Of a stretch of DNA of 10,371 bases, positions 1-7,792 are shown piece by piece; position 1 is the first letter of the stretch, and every line of letters starts with the position of its first letter. Location: the NCBI GenBank assembly GCA_037447655.1, contig JBBHKE010003200.1, forward strand, positions 1 to 10,371, given 5' to 3'. A model generated the notes under the pieces. The model was not told where the DNA came from, searched no databases, and saw only the letters and a list, made by a program, of their open reading frames with translations. Position numbers and translations under genes: made by a program. Source of the stretch: Zygnema cylindricum (lineage: Eukaryota > Streptophyta > Zygnematophyceae > Zygnematales > Zygnemataceae).

Positions 1-140
1 TTTTTATGTTGACCGACCGCAACCGACCGTTTTTTTTTTCATGGTGAGTCAACCGACCGTAACTGCCCGACCCCCAAAATTTGGCAACCGAATCCATTCC
101 GGATCCGGCGCGGGCGGTCGGTCACGGTTTCGGTTGACCG
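1..140. repeat. accg-rich repeat block, left copy
   Basis: This block is dense in accgaccg words (aaccgaccg at 21-29 and 51-59) around a T-run at 30-39. It can fold back: gaccgaccg (11-19) is the exact reverse complement of cggtcggtc (115-123), and ccggatccgg (99-108) is a perfect palindrome. Positions 21-90 match 1690-1765 in the same order and orientation: accg words, a T10 run, tgag, more accg words, caaaatt, then aaccg. This is therefore a dispersed or tandem repeat rather than coding DNA. The family is not recognised. Confidence 0.6.
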
Positions 141-311
141 TTTGTGACCTCTGACGTACGGTAAATTCCTCCCTTCCCTTCCACCTGGCGCTACCCCTGC
201 GACTCCACCTGTTTATTTACGACGTTTTTCCATACGACTTTGTTTCGATCTTTGACCGATATCGTTAATTGATGTTGCATTGTGTTTGAATCGACGCGAA
301 AACCGGCTCAC

Positions 312-342
312 GACGGGAAAGGTGGAGGGAATCGGGAAAGGT
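312..342 (+). repeat. 19-20 bp minisatellite, left part
   Basis: One full unit, ggagggaatcgggaaaggt (324-342), follows a partial unit, gacgggaaaggt (312-323). The same unit recurs five times at 1566-1661. The two parts are now separated by the inverted-repeat element at 342-1565. Confidence 0.65.
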
Positions 343-430
343 ACATCGTGAATTGCTATTAGTGTTATAAAATAATTAGAGTTAAATTTGAAAAATCAAT
401 TTGCATTATAAACGTTAATTTGAGATTTTC
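342..430 (+). repeat. Left terminal inverted repeat
   Basis: The outer 28 bases are nearly identical to the reverse complement of 1538-1565, and the match resumes at 411-430. Where the right end has CG, the left often has TG or the reverse, which is the pattern left by decay of methylated CpG. Confidence 0.6.
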
Positions 431-725
431 AATTTTTTATAAAAAATCAAATAACTCTAAGGGGAGAATTCCACTAGATGAAAAGTGGGGTTCGTTACTG
501 GACGCCGTACGTTTTTTTACAACGCCGTACAAAGCCGTACCTTTTTTTTTTTTTGTCAGCCGAAACATTGTTACTGGAAAGGTGTCGGGAGGCTCCAATG
601 ATGTAGGCGTTATTCCTGGCCGTTGGATACTCCACTTTTTCAGATCCGCGAAGCAATCGCGCACATCGTCCAGTGTCACGATACTTCTCGCGAGAAGAGT
701 TGTAAGATACTGGTCATGGTAAGGT

Positions 726-744
726 CGTGTACCATTGGTACACG
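726..744. repeat. Hairpin, 8-bp stem with 3-nt loop
   Basis: cgtgtacc (726-733) pairs perfectly with ggtacacg (737-744) across the loop att. It lies inside the TIR element. No poly-U tail marks it as a terminator, so its role is unknown. Confidence 0.55.
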
Positions 745-794
745 TTAAAAAGCAAAAAAATATCCACTTTGAACAAGCGATCACAGGCCTACAC

Positions 795-835
795 GTCCTA
801 CAAGACATGTGCCTATGTCCTACAGGCCATGTGCC
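795..835 (+). repeat. Direct repeat, 22-bp period, two copies
   Basis: gtcctacaagacatgtgcc (795-813) and gtcctacaggccatgtgcc (817-835) agree at 17 of 19 bases. The repeat lies inside the TIR element. Confidence 0.6.
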
Positions 836-1230
836 GCCTGCCACGCTGGATGCAGGAGAGCTGAAAACATGTTCGCACGCTCCATCTTACATCCACCGAC
901 ATTCAAAGTATGCCGCGACCTTAAAAGTTTGCTGCGATTTTTTGCCATTCCGTTTCGGAATTTAGATTTTTAATTTTCTGAATCTGGACTCTAGCCTATG
1001 TGGCGCCAATCATAATTGAGGAATGTTTGTTACTGGCCCGACAAAATAGAATAGTCTTCTAGTAAACGTTGCCAGTAGAACTTTCCGTTCATTTACTGGG
1101 ACCGCCTAATGGAATTTTACCCTAATTTGGGATTTTCCCTGTAATAATCGTTGGTGACTAAGATCTCTACACTAAAATAGGTACACTTACAAAATGCTTG
1201 AAATTGTACGCTGTCGCGTGATACTGACAT

Positions 1231-1242
1231 CCGCACGTGCGG
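1231..1242. repeat. Perfect 12-bp palindrome with CACGTG core
   Basis: ccgcacgtgcgg equals its own reverse complement. The core cacgtg is an E-box/G-box type binding word, but nothing nearby suggests a promoter. It is a structural note only. Confidence 0.5.
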
Positions 1243-1446
1243 GAAATTTTCACGCAGTTAGATATTGATGCTACACCGTGAATCGTGTAACGTCACATTT
1301 TTTTCTCACACGTTTTTTAGCGCACATCACATGCGCGCGCGAGTGTATTTAACTTTTTTTTGCACTTTTATACTTATTAAAGTTCTAACGGTCCGTGCGC
1401 CACACTATTTAATATTTCACTATATTACAGTTATTAACCCTAATGT

Positions 1447-1565
1447 GAAAATACCTCAAATAACGTTAAAAATTATTTAGAATTATTAACTCTATTTAAG
1501 AATTTGGGTCAAAAATTGGGGGCACTGAATTAGCGTTATTAACGCTAATAGCGATTCACAGTGTA
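1447..1565 (-). repeat. Right terminal inverted repeat
   Basis: This is the counterpart of 342-430. It contains a nearly perfect 21-bp palindrome at 1529-1549, with arms attagcgtta and taacgctaat around a central t. It also carries an insertion relative to the left repeat, around 1500-1525. Confidence 0.6.
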
Positions 1566-1661
1566 GAGGGGATCGGGAAAAAGTGGAGGGAATCGGGAAA
1601 TGTTTAGGGAATCGGCAAAGATAGAGGAAATCGGGAAAGATGGAGGGAATCAGCCAAAGGT
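1566..1661 (+). repeat. 19-20 bp minisatellite, right part
   Basis: Five head-to-tail units of 18-20 bp follow the consensus ggagggaatcgggaaagat. Unit starts are near 1566, 1585, 1604, 1623 and 1642. Units differ at one to four bases and the last one is the most diverged. The first unit continues the array at 312-342 in phase. Confidence 0.75.
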
Positions 1662-1674
1662 CGCAAAAGTCAAA

Positions 1675-1850
1675 ATTTTACATAACCGAAACCGACGTTT
1701 TTTTTTTCAAAATATGAGTAACCGACGCCCGACCGAGTTATGTCACGCTCCAAAATTGTTAACCGTTAACCGACCGGCGTTTACGAAAATAAAAATTAAC
1801 CGAATCTCGATTTTTCGCGACTAACCGTGCCCGCCCGTAACCCGAAAAAT
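1675..1850. repeat. accg-rich repeat block, right copy
   Basis: This is a diverged direct copy of the block at the window start: aaccgacg, a T10 run, a tgagtaaccgac stretch, then caaaattgttaaccg. The copy-to-copy distance is about 1669 bp, or about 447 bp once the TIR element is subtracted. That would fit an older tandem of block plus minisatellite. Confidence 0.55.
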
Positions 1851-2490
1851 GAAAAAAAAAATAGTAATAGGGTTGAGTTGCACATCCATTGACAGAGAAT
1901 TAAACGACATACCTAAATTTTGAAAAACATTCAGACAAAAAAAAAAAAATTGTGAGTTTTGAGGTATTTTTTTATTTAAACCGTCAAATGTAGACAATCG
2001 GACGATCGCTGATCAAATTAGCGATCTGAAAAGATCTCATGAAGAGCCCATAACAAATATCACGAATTGACTATCGTTCATATTAGCGTTTGCAATTTTG
2101 AAGGTCCGCGTGTTTTAGTTCGCTAAAAAATTGCGCTTGTCAACGTGCGTTGTACTATGATCATATGTCATATTCGTACGTTCGTACAAGAGTGTGCACA
2201 ATGCACATACATACAATATGCCTACTCTACGTGAGTTTTGTGCCAAGTTTTGTGCGCCCACCAAAAGCCTACCATAAAAACGCCTACTTTTGAACTATTC
2301 ATTGAACCTTCATCATAAAAAACCCTAAAAGGCCTACCACATCACGCAGAAATGACGTTGTTTTTAAATGTAAAATAAAACCCAATGAGGGACAGCTGAA
2401 CATTTTCGAATTGATGGAGCAAAGAAACGTACGAAATCGTTCACGCATGGAAAGACAAAAAAAACACGTAAACAATAATTATTGGAAAAG
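1851..2490. other. No gene seen; AT-rich intergenic DNA
   Basis: Reading frames here are short and show no protein similarity I recognise. Visible structure: a 7-bp hairpin gatcgct/agcgatc (2004-2010 with 2020-2026), poly-A runs near 1850-1860 and 1939-1951, and a tgtgca/tgcaca hairpin near 2194-2208. Confidence 0.5.
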
Positions 2491-2531
2491 TACACCGCGA
2501 ATCGTAATTAAAGTGAGTTACTCTAATTCGG
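2491..2531 (+). repeat. Solo terminal-repeat-like sequence, same TIR family
   Basis: Compared base by base with the right end of the TIR element (reverse complement of 1525-1565), this 41-base stretch agrees at about 30 positions without a gap. It starts tacaccgcgaatcg, and the preceding ggaaaag resembles the flank of the left TIR. I found no inverted partner downstream, so it is either a solo end or a truncated element. Confidence 0.4.
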
Positions 2532-3339
2532 TCGCTCGAAATTTTGACTCTATCACATCTAATAGAGTAATCCATTCTTTTTTTTTCAAAATTATAATTT
2601 AGGTGAGGTTTAATTAGCGAAAAAAAATTATAATACAGGTTATTTTAAAATAGTGTGCAGTACGAACGTCGTCTGACTGTGCAAAGCTGTACTTTTATAA
2701 GTAAAAAGGTACAAATAATGATTTAGTAGAATCGCGTTCGCACGTGAAATCCCACAAAACAAAAAAATCAATCACGTAAAAAAAAAGTGGTTTGCATAAC
2801 TCTCGTCCGTCGACAGCATCGTCGTCATTGTAAACATTAACTGACATTTGTTCTTTTGAAAAGTCAGTTTCGTGCGTACGAGTTTGTTCGTACGTAATTA
2901 CTAAATGGATTTTATATGGAGGTTCGAATTGTTTCACGGATTGGGGGAGCAAACGTAACGATATATTTAAAGTGACGTAAAAGACTCATTAAGTGGAGTG
3001 AACAAGCATTGACAAATGGAAGGCAAATCGCGAAGCGATCCGATGTGTAATAAACGAAATGTTGAAATAGGCGTCGCAGGTACAGCGGAGCTGCGATGCA
3101 GTTAACTCAACGTAGCTGCGGTTATCTTTATATGATCCGTACTGACAGCGCAACTCAACTGCGAATGATATGAATAGGATAGATTACGAGTAATGATGAT
3201 TGTTCGGTAGCTTAGTAGTTGCTTAGCGATAGCTTGGTTTTTGACATACGAAGATTGCGGAGATGTCGGTGTGAATATTATGTACAACAAAATTTTCTCC
3301 TTTTGGGCTAATTAGTTTATTAGAATAGATACAGTACGG
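2532..3339. other. No gene seen; possible upstream LTR not demonstrated
   Basis: This stretch precedes the copia leader and should hold the 5' LTR if the element was ever complete. I could not match it to any downstream segment. Visible details are a 7-bp hairpin cgtacga/tcgtacg (2875-2881 with 2888-2894), gctgcg-rich short repeats at 3080-3165, and an aactcaac word repeated 48 bp apart (3104 and 3152). Confidence 0.4.
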
Positions 3340-3774
3340 CTGGTAGTGAACTCTCTGAGTATAACTTGCAGGACACATAATATTTTGTGATCGCAGTCAA
3401 GTTTATCAAAGCAATGGCAGACTGTTTTTTGCATCTTTGACCTGTTGGTGTGATAACTCTGTTTGGTGCTTTCATATGAAAATTTGTGGAGATATTTTAT
3501 GATATAGAATCTATATATTCCAGTATCTCTGTAAGATTCCGTGAATAGTCTAAGTGGTTAGTTTGTGAAGCTGTCACCTATTTTTGGGAAACTCTGGAGC
3601 TTATATCTTCTATATGCCTTGGTGGATTTGACTATAACTTTGGAAGTTTACAGTGTATATGGTATACTGCACATTGGTACAGTTTGTGGTGATTTCGTTT
3701 ATTGTAGAATAATCTGTGTTGTCTGAAACACAACCTTTTTTGAGGTAGTCTGTGGGTGATTCCGTGAGTAATCC
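3340..3774 (+). other. Copia 5' leader, first copy
   Basis: This is the untranslated stretch before the gag ATG at 3775. It shares an ordered set of words with about 8885-9166: gagtataactt (3357), then ccagtat (3530), then tttttgggaaact (3581-3593) followed by atatctt. The distance from tttttgggaaact to the gag ATG is 194 bp here and 192 bp in the other copy. A plant-type tRNA-Met primer site is not clearly present; tggtagtgaactc at about 3341 is only a weak resemblance. It could instead be the 3' part of the LTR. Confidence 0.5.
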
Positions 3775-4157
3775 ATGGCTGAAATAGGCTATGGACAACA
3801 GGTTATGGGCCCACACCCATGGCTACCTATATTTGATGGATAAAAATATCACTATTGGAAGTGTGCACTCGAGGGCTACTTCGAGATGATGGAACTAATG
3901 GACGTGGTGGATGGTACCTTGGCCGAAACGTCAAATGGATGGAAAAGTTAAAATCATGAGTATCTAGGGGTTATTAAGAACTCCTTGACTCTGGATTTAA
4001 TAATGTCATACCTAAGTGTTAAAAAGGCAGCTGAATTATGGAAGTGCTTAGAAAGTATGTATGCAAAGACTTCTTTATATCATTGGCTTAGCAGTGTTAC
4101 CAAAATAGTTGAACACAAGTATGTAGGAGGGAGTATGGAGAAACACTGTATTGACTT

Positions 4158-4201
4158 ACAAGTATTATTTGCAGAAAATACAAGTATTATTTGCAGAAAA
4201 T
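4158..4201 (+). repeat. Perfect 22-bp tandem duplication in gag
   Basis: acaagtattatttgcagaaaat occurs twice head to tail (4158-4179 and 4180-4201) without mismatch. As 22 is not a multiple of three, it moves gag into another frame and creates a stop just after the second copy. The perfect identity suggests it is recent relative to the other decay. Confidence 0.95.
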
Positions 4202-4460
4202 GATTTGGCAGGAGGAAATTTTATAGATGCTCAAAAAGCTATCTTGTTAATGAGAAGTCTACCTAAAGGATATAAGAGTGCACTAGATCGATTGACTTTT
4301 AATTGATAAAAATGATTGGAGCATAACTATAGCTAGACGAGTTATTCTAGATGAAGAGGCTAATAGAAGGGTCTTATCAAGTGAAAGGAATATAAAGGAA
4401 TCTAAGCCTCAGTTTCAGAAATTATAAGGTAATAATGAGTTCGGAGATCGGCCAAAGAAA

Positions 4461-4502
4461 TGTGTTTACTGTAATGATTTAGGACATACCTTCAGGGTAT
4501 GT
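4461..4502 (+). other. CCHC zinc knuckle of gag
   Basis: The codons give C-VY-C-NDLG-H-TFRV-C, which fits the C-x2-C-x4-H-x4-C retroviral-type knuckle that binds RNA in copia nucleocapsids. All four zinc ligands are intact. It marks the end of gag and the place where protease should follow. Confidence 0.9.
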
Positions 4503-4568
4503 CCATCGTATAAAAGTGCATGTGTAACAAAAATTTTTAGAGATGGATGGGACAACACCATAGTTTGA

Positions 4569-5062
4569 ACCCCAACAAGAAAGGAATCAAGTGCTTTCGT
4601 GAGTGAGAGACAAGATCGACAAATGACAAAAGGCATACACCGTGTGTTGACAAATTTATGTATTTACCGACCTTCTGTGTTGTTTAGAATGGAGTAAAGG
4701 AGGAGGTGATAGAAAAGGATTTTGTGTCTGTCCCTTTTCCAGACGCCAGATTGGTGAGTAACAAAGAGATTGGTGAGTAACAAAGAATTACAGGAGAAAA
4801 AGTTGTTTGAAGTAAGAGAATTTAGAGGAAGTGATTTTGCAGGTACAAATCGGAGCGAAAAGGAACAAACAACAAAACCTCAAAAGATTCCATGGCTAAA
4901 AGCGAAAGACGTGGTGGAAATGGAACCGGAACGAAACGAGAGGGGAGAAGTTCAAACAGTTAGACCTAATCCTCGAGAGCCATTTGTACCGGCAGCATAG
5001 GTTGAGGGAGGTATGAGAAGTTGCAAAAGGTGCAAGAAAAACAAGTCAAAATAAAGAAAATT
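4569..5062 (+). pseudogene. Remnant linker between gag and RT; protease and integrase core missing
   Basis: In intact copia elements protease and integrase lie between the zinc knuckle and reverse transcriptase and take up roughly 2 kb. Here only about 560 bp separate them. I find neither the protease D-S/T-G signature nor the integrase HHCC and D,D-35-E motifs in any frame. An open stretch at 4773-4999 reads VSNKELQEKKLFEVREF, then a charged Lys/Glu/Arg-rich segment and ends RPNPREPFVPAA. This resembles the variable tail between integrase and RT, but I do not recognise it specifically. A 19-bp tandem duplication at 4748-4785 shifts the frame at its start. The simplest reading is an internal deletion. 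A non-autonomous copia type is the alternative. Confidence 0.55.
4748..4785 (+). repeat. Perfect 19-bp tandem duplication
   Basis: agattggtgagtaacaaag occurs twice in a row (4748-4766 and 4767-4785) with no mismatch. The frame continuing into VSNKELQEKK is broken by it, because 19 is not a multiple of three. Confidence 0.95.
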
Positions 5063-6166
5063 AAGTTATCTCATCTGGATGAACCTCAAACTTACAAGGA
5101 GGCGATCAATTGTGCGGAGAGAAATTGATGGAAAAAAACCGTCAACAAAGAAATGACCTCAATCATGGCGGCTGAAATGTGAGAGTTAGTGATTTGTCCA
5201 CCTGACCAAAAGCCGATAGGATGGAAATGGGTATTAAAACTAAAACTGAACCCGGATAATACCATTGAGCGCTATAAGGCTCTGTTAGTGGCCAAAGGAT
5301 TTACACAGAATGGGGAATAAACTAGAGGAAACTTTTGCCGCGGTCGCCAAGTTTCCCTCAGTCCATATAATTCACAGTTTGGTCACAACAAAGGACATGG
5401 AGGTGCACCAAAAGGACATCAAAACAACCTTCCTCCATGGAGAGCTAGAAGAAGAGATCTTCATGCGACAACCCGCAGGCTTCGTGGAACACGAAGAAGA
5501 GAGCAAGGTATGCCGGCTGATCAAATCTCTCTATGGACTGAAACACGCGCCTTTGCAGTGGAACAAGAAGCTTCATGTGTTTCTTACCACTATAGGATAT
5601 ATAAGGATCGGTTCATATCATTCAATTTACCTGTTTGAATATGAGGATTGACATATTTTTATTGCAATTCATGTTGATAATTTGTTGGTTTTAAGTACAT
5701 CCATGGACAAGACTAATATACTCAAAACACATTTTAAAAAGGAGATTTGAGAGAAAGGATATCGGAGAGGCAAGATATATTATGGAAATTCAGGTAGAGA
5801 GAGACAAAAATAGGAAGATAATCAGGTTAACTCAAAAAGAGGCGATTGGGAATATGCTGGAAAGATTCCAAATGGACAAGGTTAATAGTTGTACAGCTCC
5901 CATGTAGCTGAAAAAGGGAAGTGAGAGGAGTTTGGAAAAGAAATTATAATCTTGGATGATGAGTTAGGTCTTGAGGAGTAGAAGTTCATGTAGACTATTC
6001 CTTACAGGCACGTAGTGGAAAGCTTAATCTATTTTATTAATTGTACCAAGGCAGATTTAGCACAGCTATAAGAGCACTGAGTAAAAGTTTTAATGCTCCA
6101 ACTAAAAAGGATGGGGAGGCATCTAAGAGAGTCCTTAGATACCTCACAGGGACTAGAGATCTATGA
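5063..6166 (+). pseudogene. pol: Ty1/copia reverse transcriptase pseudogene
   Basis: Reverse transcriptase copies element RNA to DNA inside the particle. The copia RT signature is readable in order: the entry segment with WKKTVNKEM (5129), IGWKWVLKLKLNPDN and RYKALLVAKGFTQ (5216-5308), EETFAAVAKFPSV (5325-5363), the HQKDIKTTFLHGELEEEIFM core (5406-5465), CRLIKSLYGLKHAPLQWNKK, IHVDNLL (5667-5684) and LTQKE..NMLERF (5827-5868), then RVLRYLTGTRD (6128-6160). It is disrupted by TGA at 5126, TGA at 5180, a frameshift near 5310, TGA at 5649, a shift near 5745, TAG at 5905 and more after 5940. The catalytic pair usually read as V-D-D is V-D-N here. Family assignment is firm and activity is excluded. 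Confidence 0.9.
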
Positions 6167-6203
6167 GGACAATACTCCTCATTGGGTGGGTGAGGACAAT
6201 ACT
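6164..6203 (+). repeat. 13-bp direct repeat, 27-bp period
   Basis: tgaggacaatact occurs at 6164-6176 and 6191-6203. The 27-bp spacing keeps the frame and gives two EDNT peptides just before the RNase H domain. Confidence 0.7.
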
Positions 6204-6204
6204 G

Positions 6205-6678
6205 ACATCACCACTTGGAGTGATGCTTGTTATAGGGATGCTCCTATAAGGAGGTGTACTTTCGGATATGTACTGTATGTCGGTGATGGGGGCATACTGA
6301 AGGAGCAACAAACAACAAAAGATTATTGCCTCGTCCACCATGGATGCAGAGTACATTGTCTCTTGTTTTGTTGTAACAAAATTAATGTGGGTCAAGTCTT
6401 TGTATGGTGAGCAGAGTCATTTTAAATATGGTGTGAATTTATTTTTTTCCGATAATCAGGCAGCTATTGCAATTGTTGCCAATCCTAAAAATCACTTTAA
6501 AGCCAAACACATGGGCATTAGACTTAGCTTTGTTAGGGAGAAGGTAGAAAACAAAATAATCAGTTTAGAGTATAGACCAAATAGTAAGATGGTAGTGTTG
6601 AAAAATTGTATTTTGTATTCGATCACTTTTGTTAGTCTATGGTCATTCTACAGTTCTCATACTTGTCATAGTCACTGA
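6205..6678 (+). pseudogene. pol: Ty1/copia RNase H pseudogene
   Basis: This is the C-terminal RNase H domain of copia Pol, which removes template RNA during reverse transcription. WSDACYRDAPIRRCTFGYV (6216-6272) carries the first catalytic Asp. After a frameshift between about 6300 and 6316 the other frame reads SSTMDAEY (6331-6354, catalytic Glu) and FSDNQAAIAIV (6448-6480, catalytic Asp), followed by KAKHMGIRLSFVREKVENK and SLEYRPNSKMV (to about 6594). All three acidic residues are therefore still encoded, but in two frames. The usual A-D-x-x-TK tail is altered to VVLKN and the frame runs to a stop at 6676-6678. It directly continues the RT fragment. Confidence 0.88.
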
Positions 6679-7546
6679 GAACAAGCAGGCAGCCATGGGT
6701 GTCTTAGACAGATAAGTAGACAGACAAAAGAAACACCCCTTCCAAAAGATAGACTGTTAGGAGCAGCAATTCATCCAATGACCTCCGAATAACAGCCCTA
6801 CGGTGTAACCGTTCACTTTGTTCAATAAGTCTTGATGAAGCGTTACATAAGTTCTATATAATAAATATAATAATAGTGACGCGATGACACATACGGAACA
6901 AAATGAACATGAAAGGTACAGTACCACACGAATTACCATACTATACGAAATAAACGAAACGACATATAATTTTAATGGACGAAATCAAATGTTGTTCGCG
7001 AACGATGGCAACAATCAACACAAAATGACATTCATAGAAATTAAACAGTCAAAAAGGATTATTTGGCGTGTCGTCAAGATCGAACAGCTCACATTGATCG
7101 CCAGATTCTAAACTGACGGCACGCGTGAGTGCCGGCATGCCAGAAAGACTTTTTTGCAACACTTCAACAAAGTGGAGGAAAACAGACACGTGACACCATC
7201 CTATATGATGCTGGAGAAGAATGGGATAGAATAGCGACGACTTATGAGCCACGTGGCAGACCGAGAGAGGTGCGGCCTGTTCCGTACATAAAGTACAGCA
7301 GCTACCGTACTTTGTATATACATTATGTAGTGTATGATAATTTGATTGGTCTAGAGGGGCTATAAGCATATTCTTAGGAATTAGAATTCTTTTCGAAAGC
7401 CCTCTCTCCTAGAGGCGATCCATATAAATTCGTTGTCTTTGAACAACCAGAACTTAATGCTCAGGTGAGCAATTTCAGTGATTCTTTTTGCTACAAACTC
7501 ACAGGAGTCCATGCTGCATAGAGGTGTGGTTAGTTAAAGTTTTTGC
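6679..7546. other. No convincing gene; possible LTR or other insertion
   Basis: This region lies between the end of the first RNase H domain and a second RNase H tail. Overlapping open frames on both strands (6884-7111 +, 7129-7365 +, 7049-7369 -) show no domain I recognise. There is a hairpin cggcac/gtgccg (7117-7122 with 7129-7134), a TATA-like ctatataataaat at 6854-6866 and catataaatt at 7421-7430. Confidence 0.4.
6755..6880 (+). promoter_or_regulatory. Candidate 3' LTR start of first copia copy
   Basis: tgttaggagcagcaattc begins with TG, as LTRs do, about 80 bp after the RNase H stop, and a TATA-like run follows at 6854-6866. No strong purine tract precedes it and I found no matching copy upstream of gag. 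This is a position-based guess. Confidence 0.2.
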
Positions 7547-7792
7547 GTGCGAGGGTGGCACTTTTATATCGCCAAAGTCAAAAGTGCAAATACTATCCTA
7601 GAGGCTTCATATAAGCTGGCATTTTGTGTACCAATGGAGGTCACAGAATTACAAGTAGCACATATGATGACTAAAGATGTCCCCACTTCTAAATTAATTT
7701 TACAAGAAGCACATATGATGCCTAAACATGTCCCCTCTTCTAAAATAGTTTTCTGTTGGGAGAAGTGTTGTCTCAAATTAAAAGGTGACTAG
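7547..7792 (+). pseudogene. pol: Second copia RNase H C-terminal fragment
   Basis: An open frame ending in a TAG at 7790-7792 reads HFYIAKVKSANTILEA (7559-7606), then LQVAHMMTKDVPTSK (7648-7692), then a second AHMMPKHVPSSK and CWEKCCLKLKGD. VA(D/H)xMTKxxPTSK followed by a K-F-x-x-x-R-x-x-L-x-L-K-G type end is the normal C-terminus of copia Pol. HFYIAKVKS corresponds to SFVREKVEN in the first RNase H domain at about 6522-6548, so this is a second copy of that part rather than its continuation. It is truncated at its start. Its tail contains a 51-bp in-frame duplication. A purine tract and a possible LTR follow directly. Confidence 0.75.
7651..7752 (+). repeat. 51-bp in-frame tandem duplication in the RNase H tail
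   Basis: 7651-7701 and 7702-7752 align without gaps and differ at 6 of 51 bases. Both copies encode the AHMM-x-K-x-VP-T/S-SK motif, so the C-terminal motif is present twice. The divergence shows it is older than the perfect 22- and 19-bp duplications in the first copy. Confidence 0.9.

Larger units (their letters stand above)
342..1565. mobile_element. Non-autonomous TIR element flanked by TA
   Basis: The left end, tacatcgtgaattgctatta (342-361), matches the reverse complement of the right end, tacactgtgaatcgctatta (1546-1565), with three or four mismatches, nearly all transitions. A second matching patch lies inside: aacgttaatttgagattttc (411-430) against the reverse complement of about 1449-1469. 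The inverted repeats therefore span roughly 90 bp on the left and 120 bp on the right, with small indels. TA dinucleotides sit at 342-343 and 1564-1565, and both flanks are units of one minisatellite that join in phase if the element is removed. TA duplication is the habit of Tc1/mariner and Stowaway-like elements. I see no transposase: the ORFs inside show no DDE/D-type domain. The superfamily is inferred from the TA and TIRs only. Confidence 0.6.
3775..4568 (+). pseudogene. gag: Ty1/copia gag pseudogene (capsid and zinc knuckle)
   Basis: Gag is the capsid protein of copia retrotransposons and packages element RNA into cytoplasmic particles. The ATG at 3775 opens MAEIGYGQQVMGPHPW, followed by the family-typical FDG-x-Y-W-K and LEGYFEMMELMDVVDG stretches (to about 3920). 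The capsid core follows: KKAAELWKCLESMYAK, and, in another frame, LLMRSLPKGYKSALDR. The N-terminal zinc-binding capsid tail ends in a C-x2-C-x4-H-x4-C knuckle at 4461-4502. The frame is broken by TAA at 3841, TAA at 3949, a 22-bp tandem duplication at 4158-4201 that shifts the frame, a further shift near 4300, and TAA at 4425. Three frames are needed to read it. The assignment to copia gag is firm from motif order; the copy cannot make a full protein. Confidence 0.85.

Noticed and set aside
437-844. 135-codon open frame on the minus strand
   Set aside because: It lies across the TIR element, the homopolymer tract gives a Lys run, it overlaps another open frame on the + strand, and no transposase or other domain is visible.
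1265-1480. 71-codon open frame on the + strand
   Set aside because: It runs into the right terminal inverted repeat and has no recognisable domain.
2921-2930. ggttcgaatt, resembling a tRNA B-box
   Set aside because: No A-box at a suitable distance upstream and no cloverleaf arms around it, so neither a tRNA nor a tRNA-derived SINE is supported.
3341-3353. tggtagtgaactc as a tRNA-Met primer binding site
   Set aside because: It shares only the first five or so bases with the usual tggtatcagagc site, which is too weak to fix the LTR boundary.
7049-7369. 106-codon open frame on the minus strand
   Set aside because: Composition looks almost protein-like toward its C-terminal end, but no domain is recognisable, it overlaps + strand frames, and it lies in a likely LTR or insertion region.
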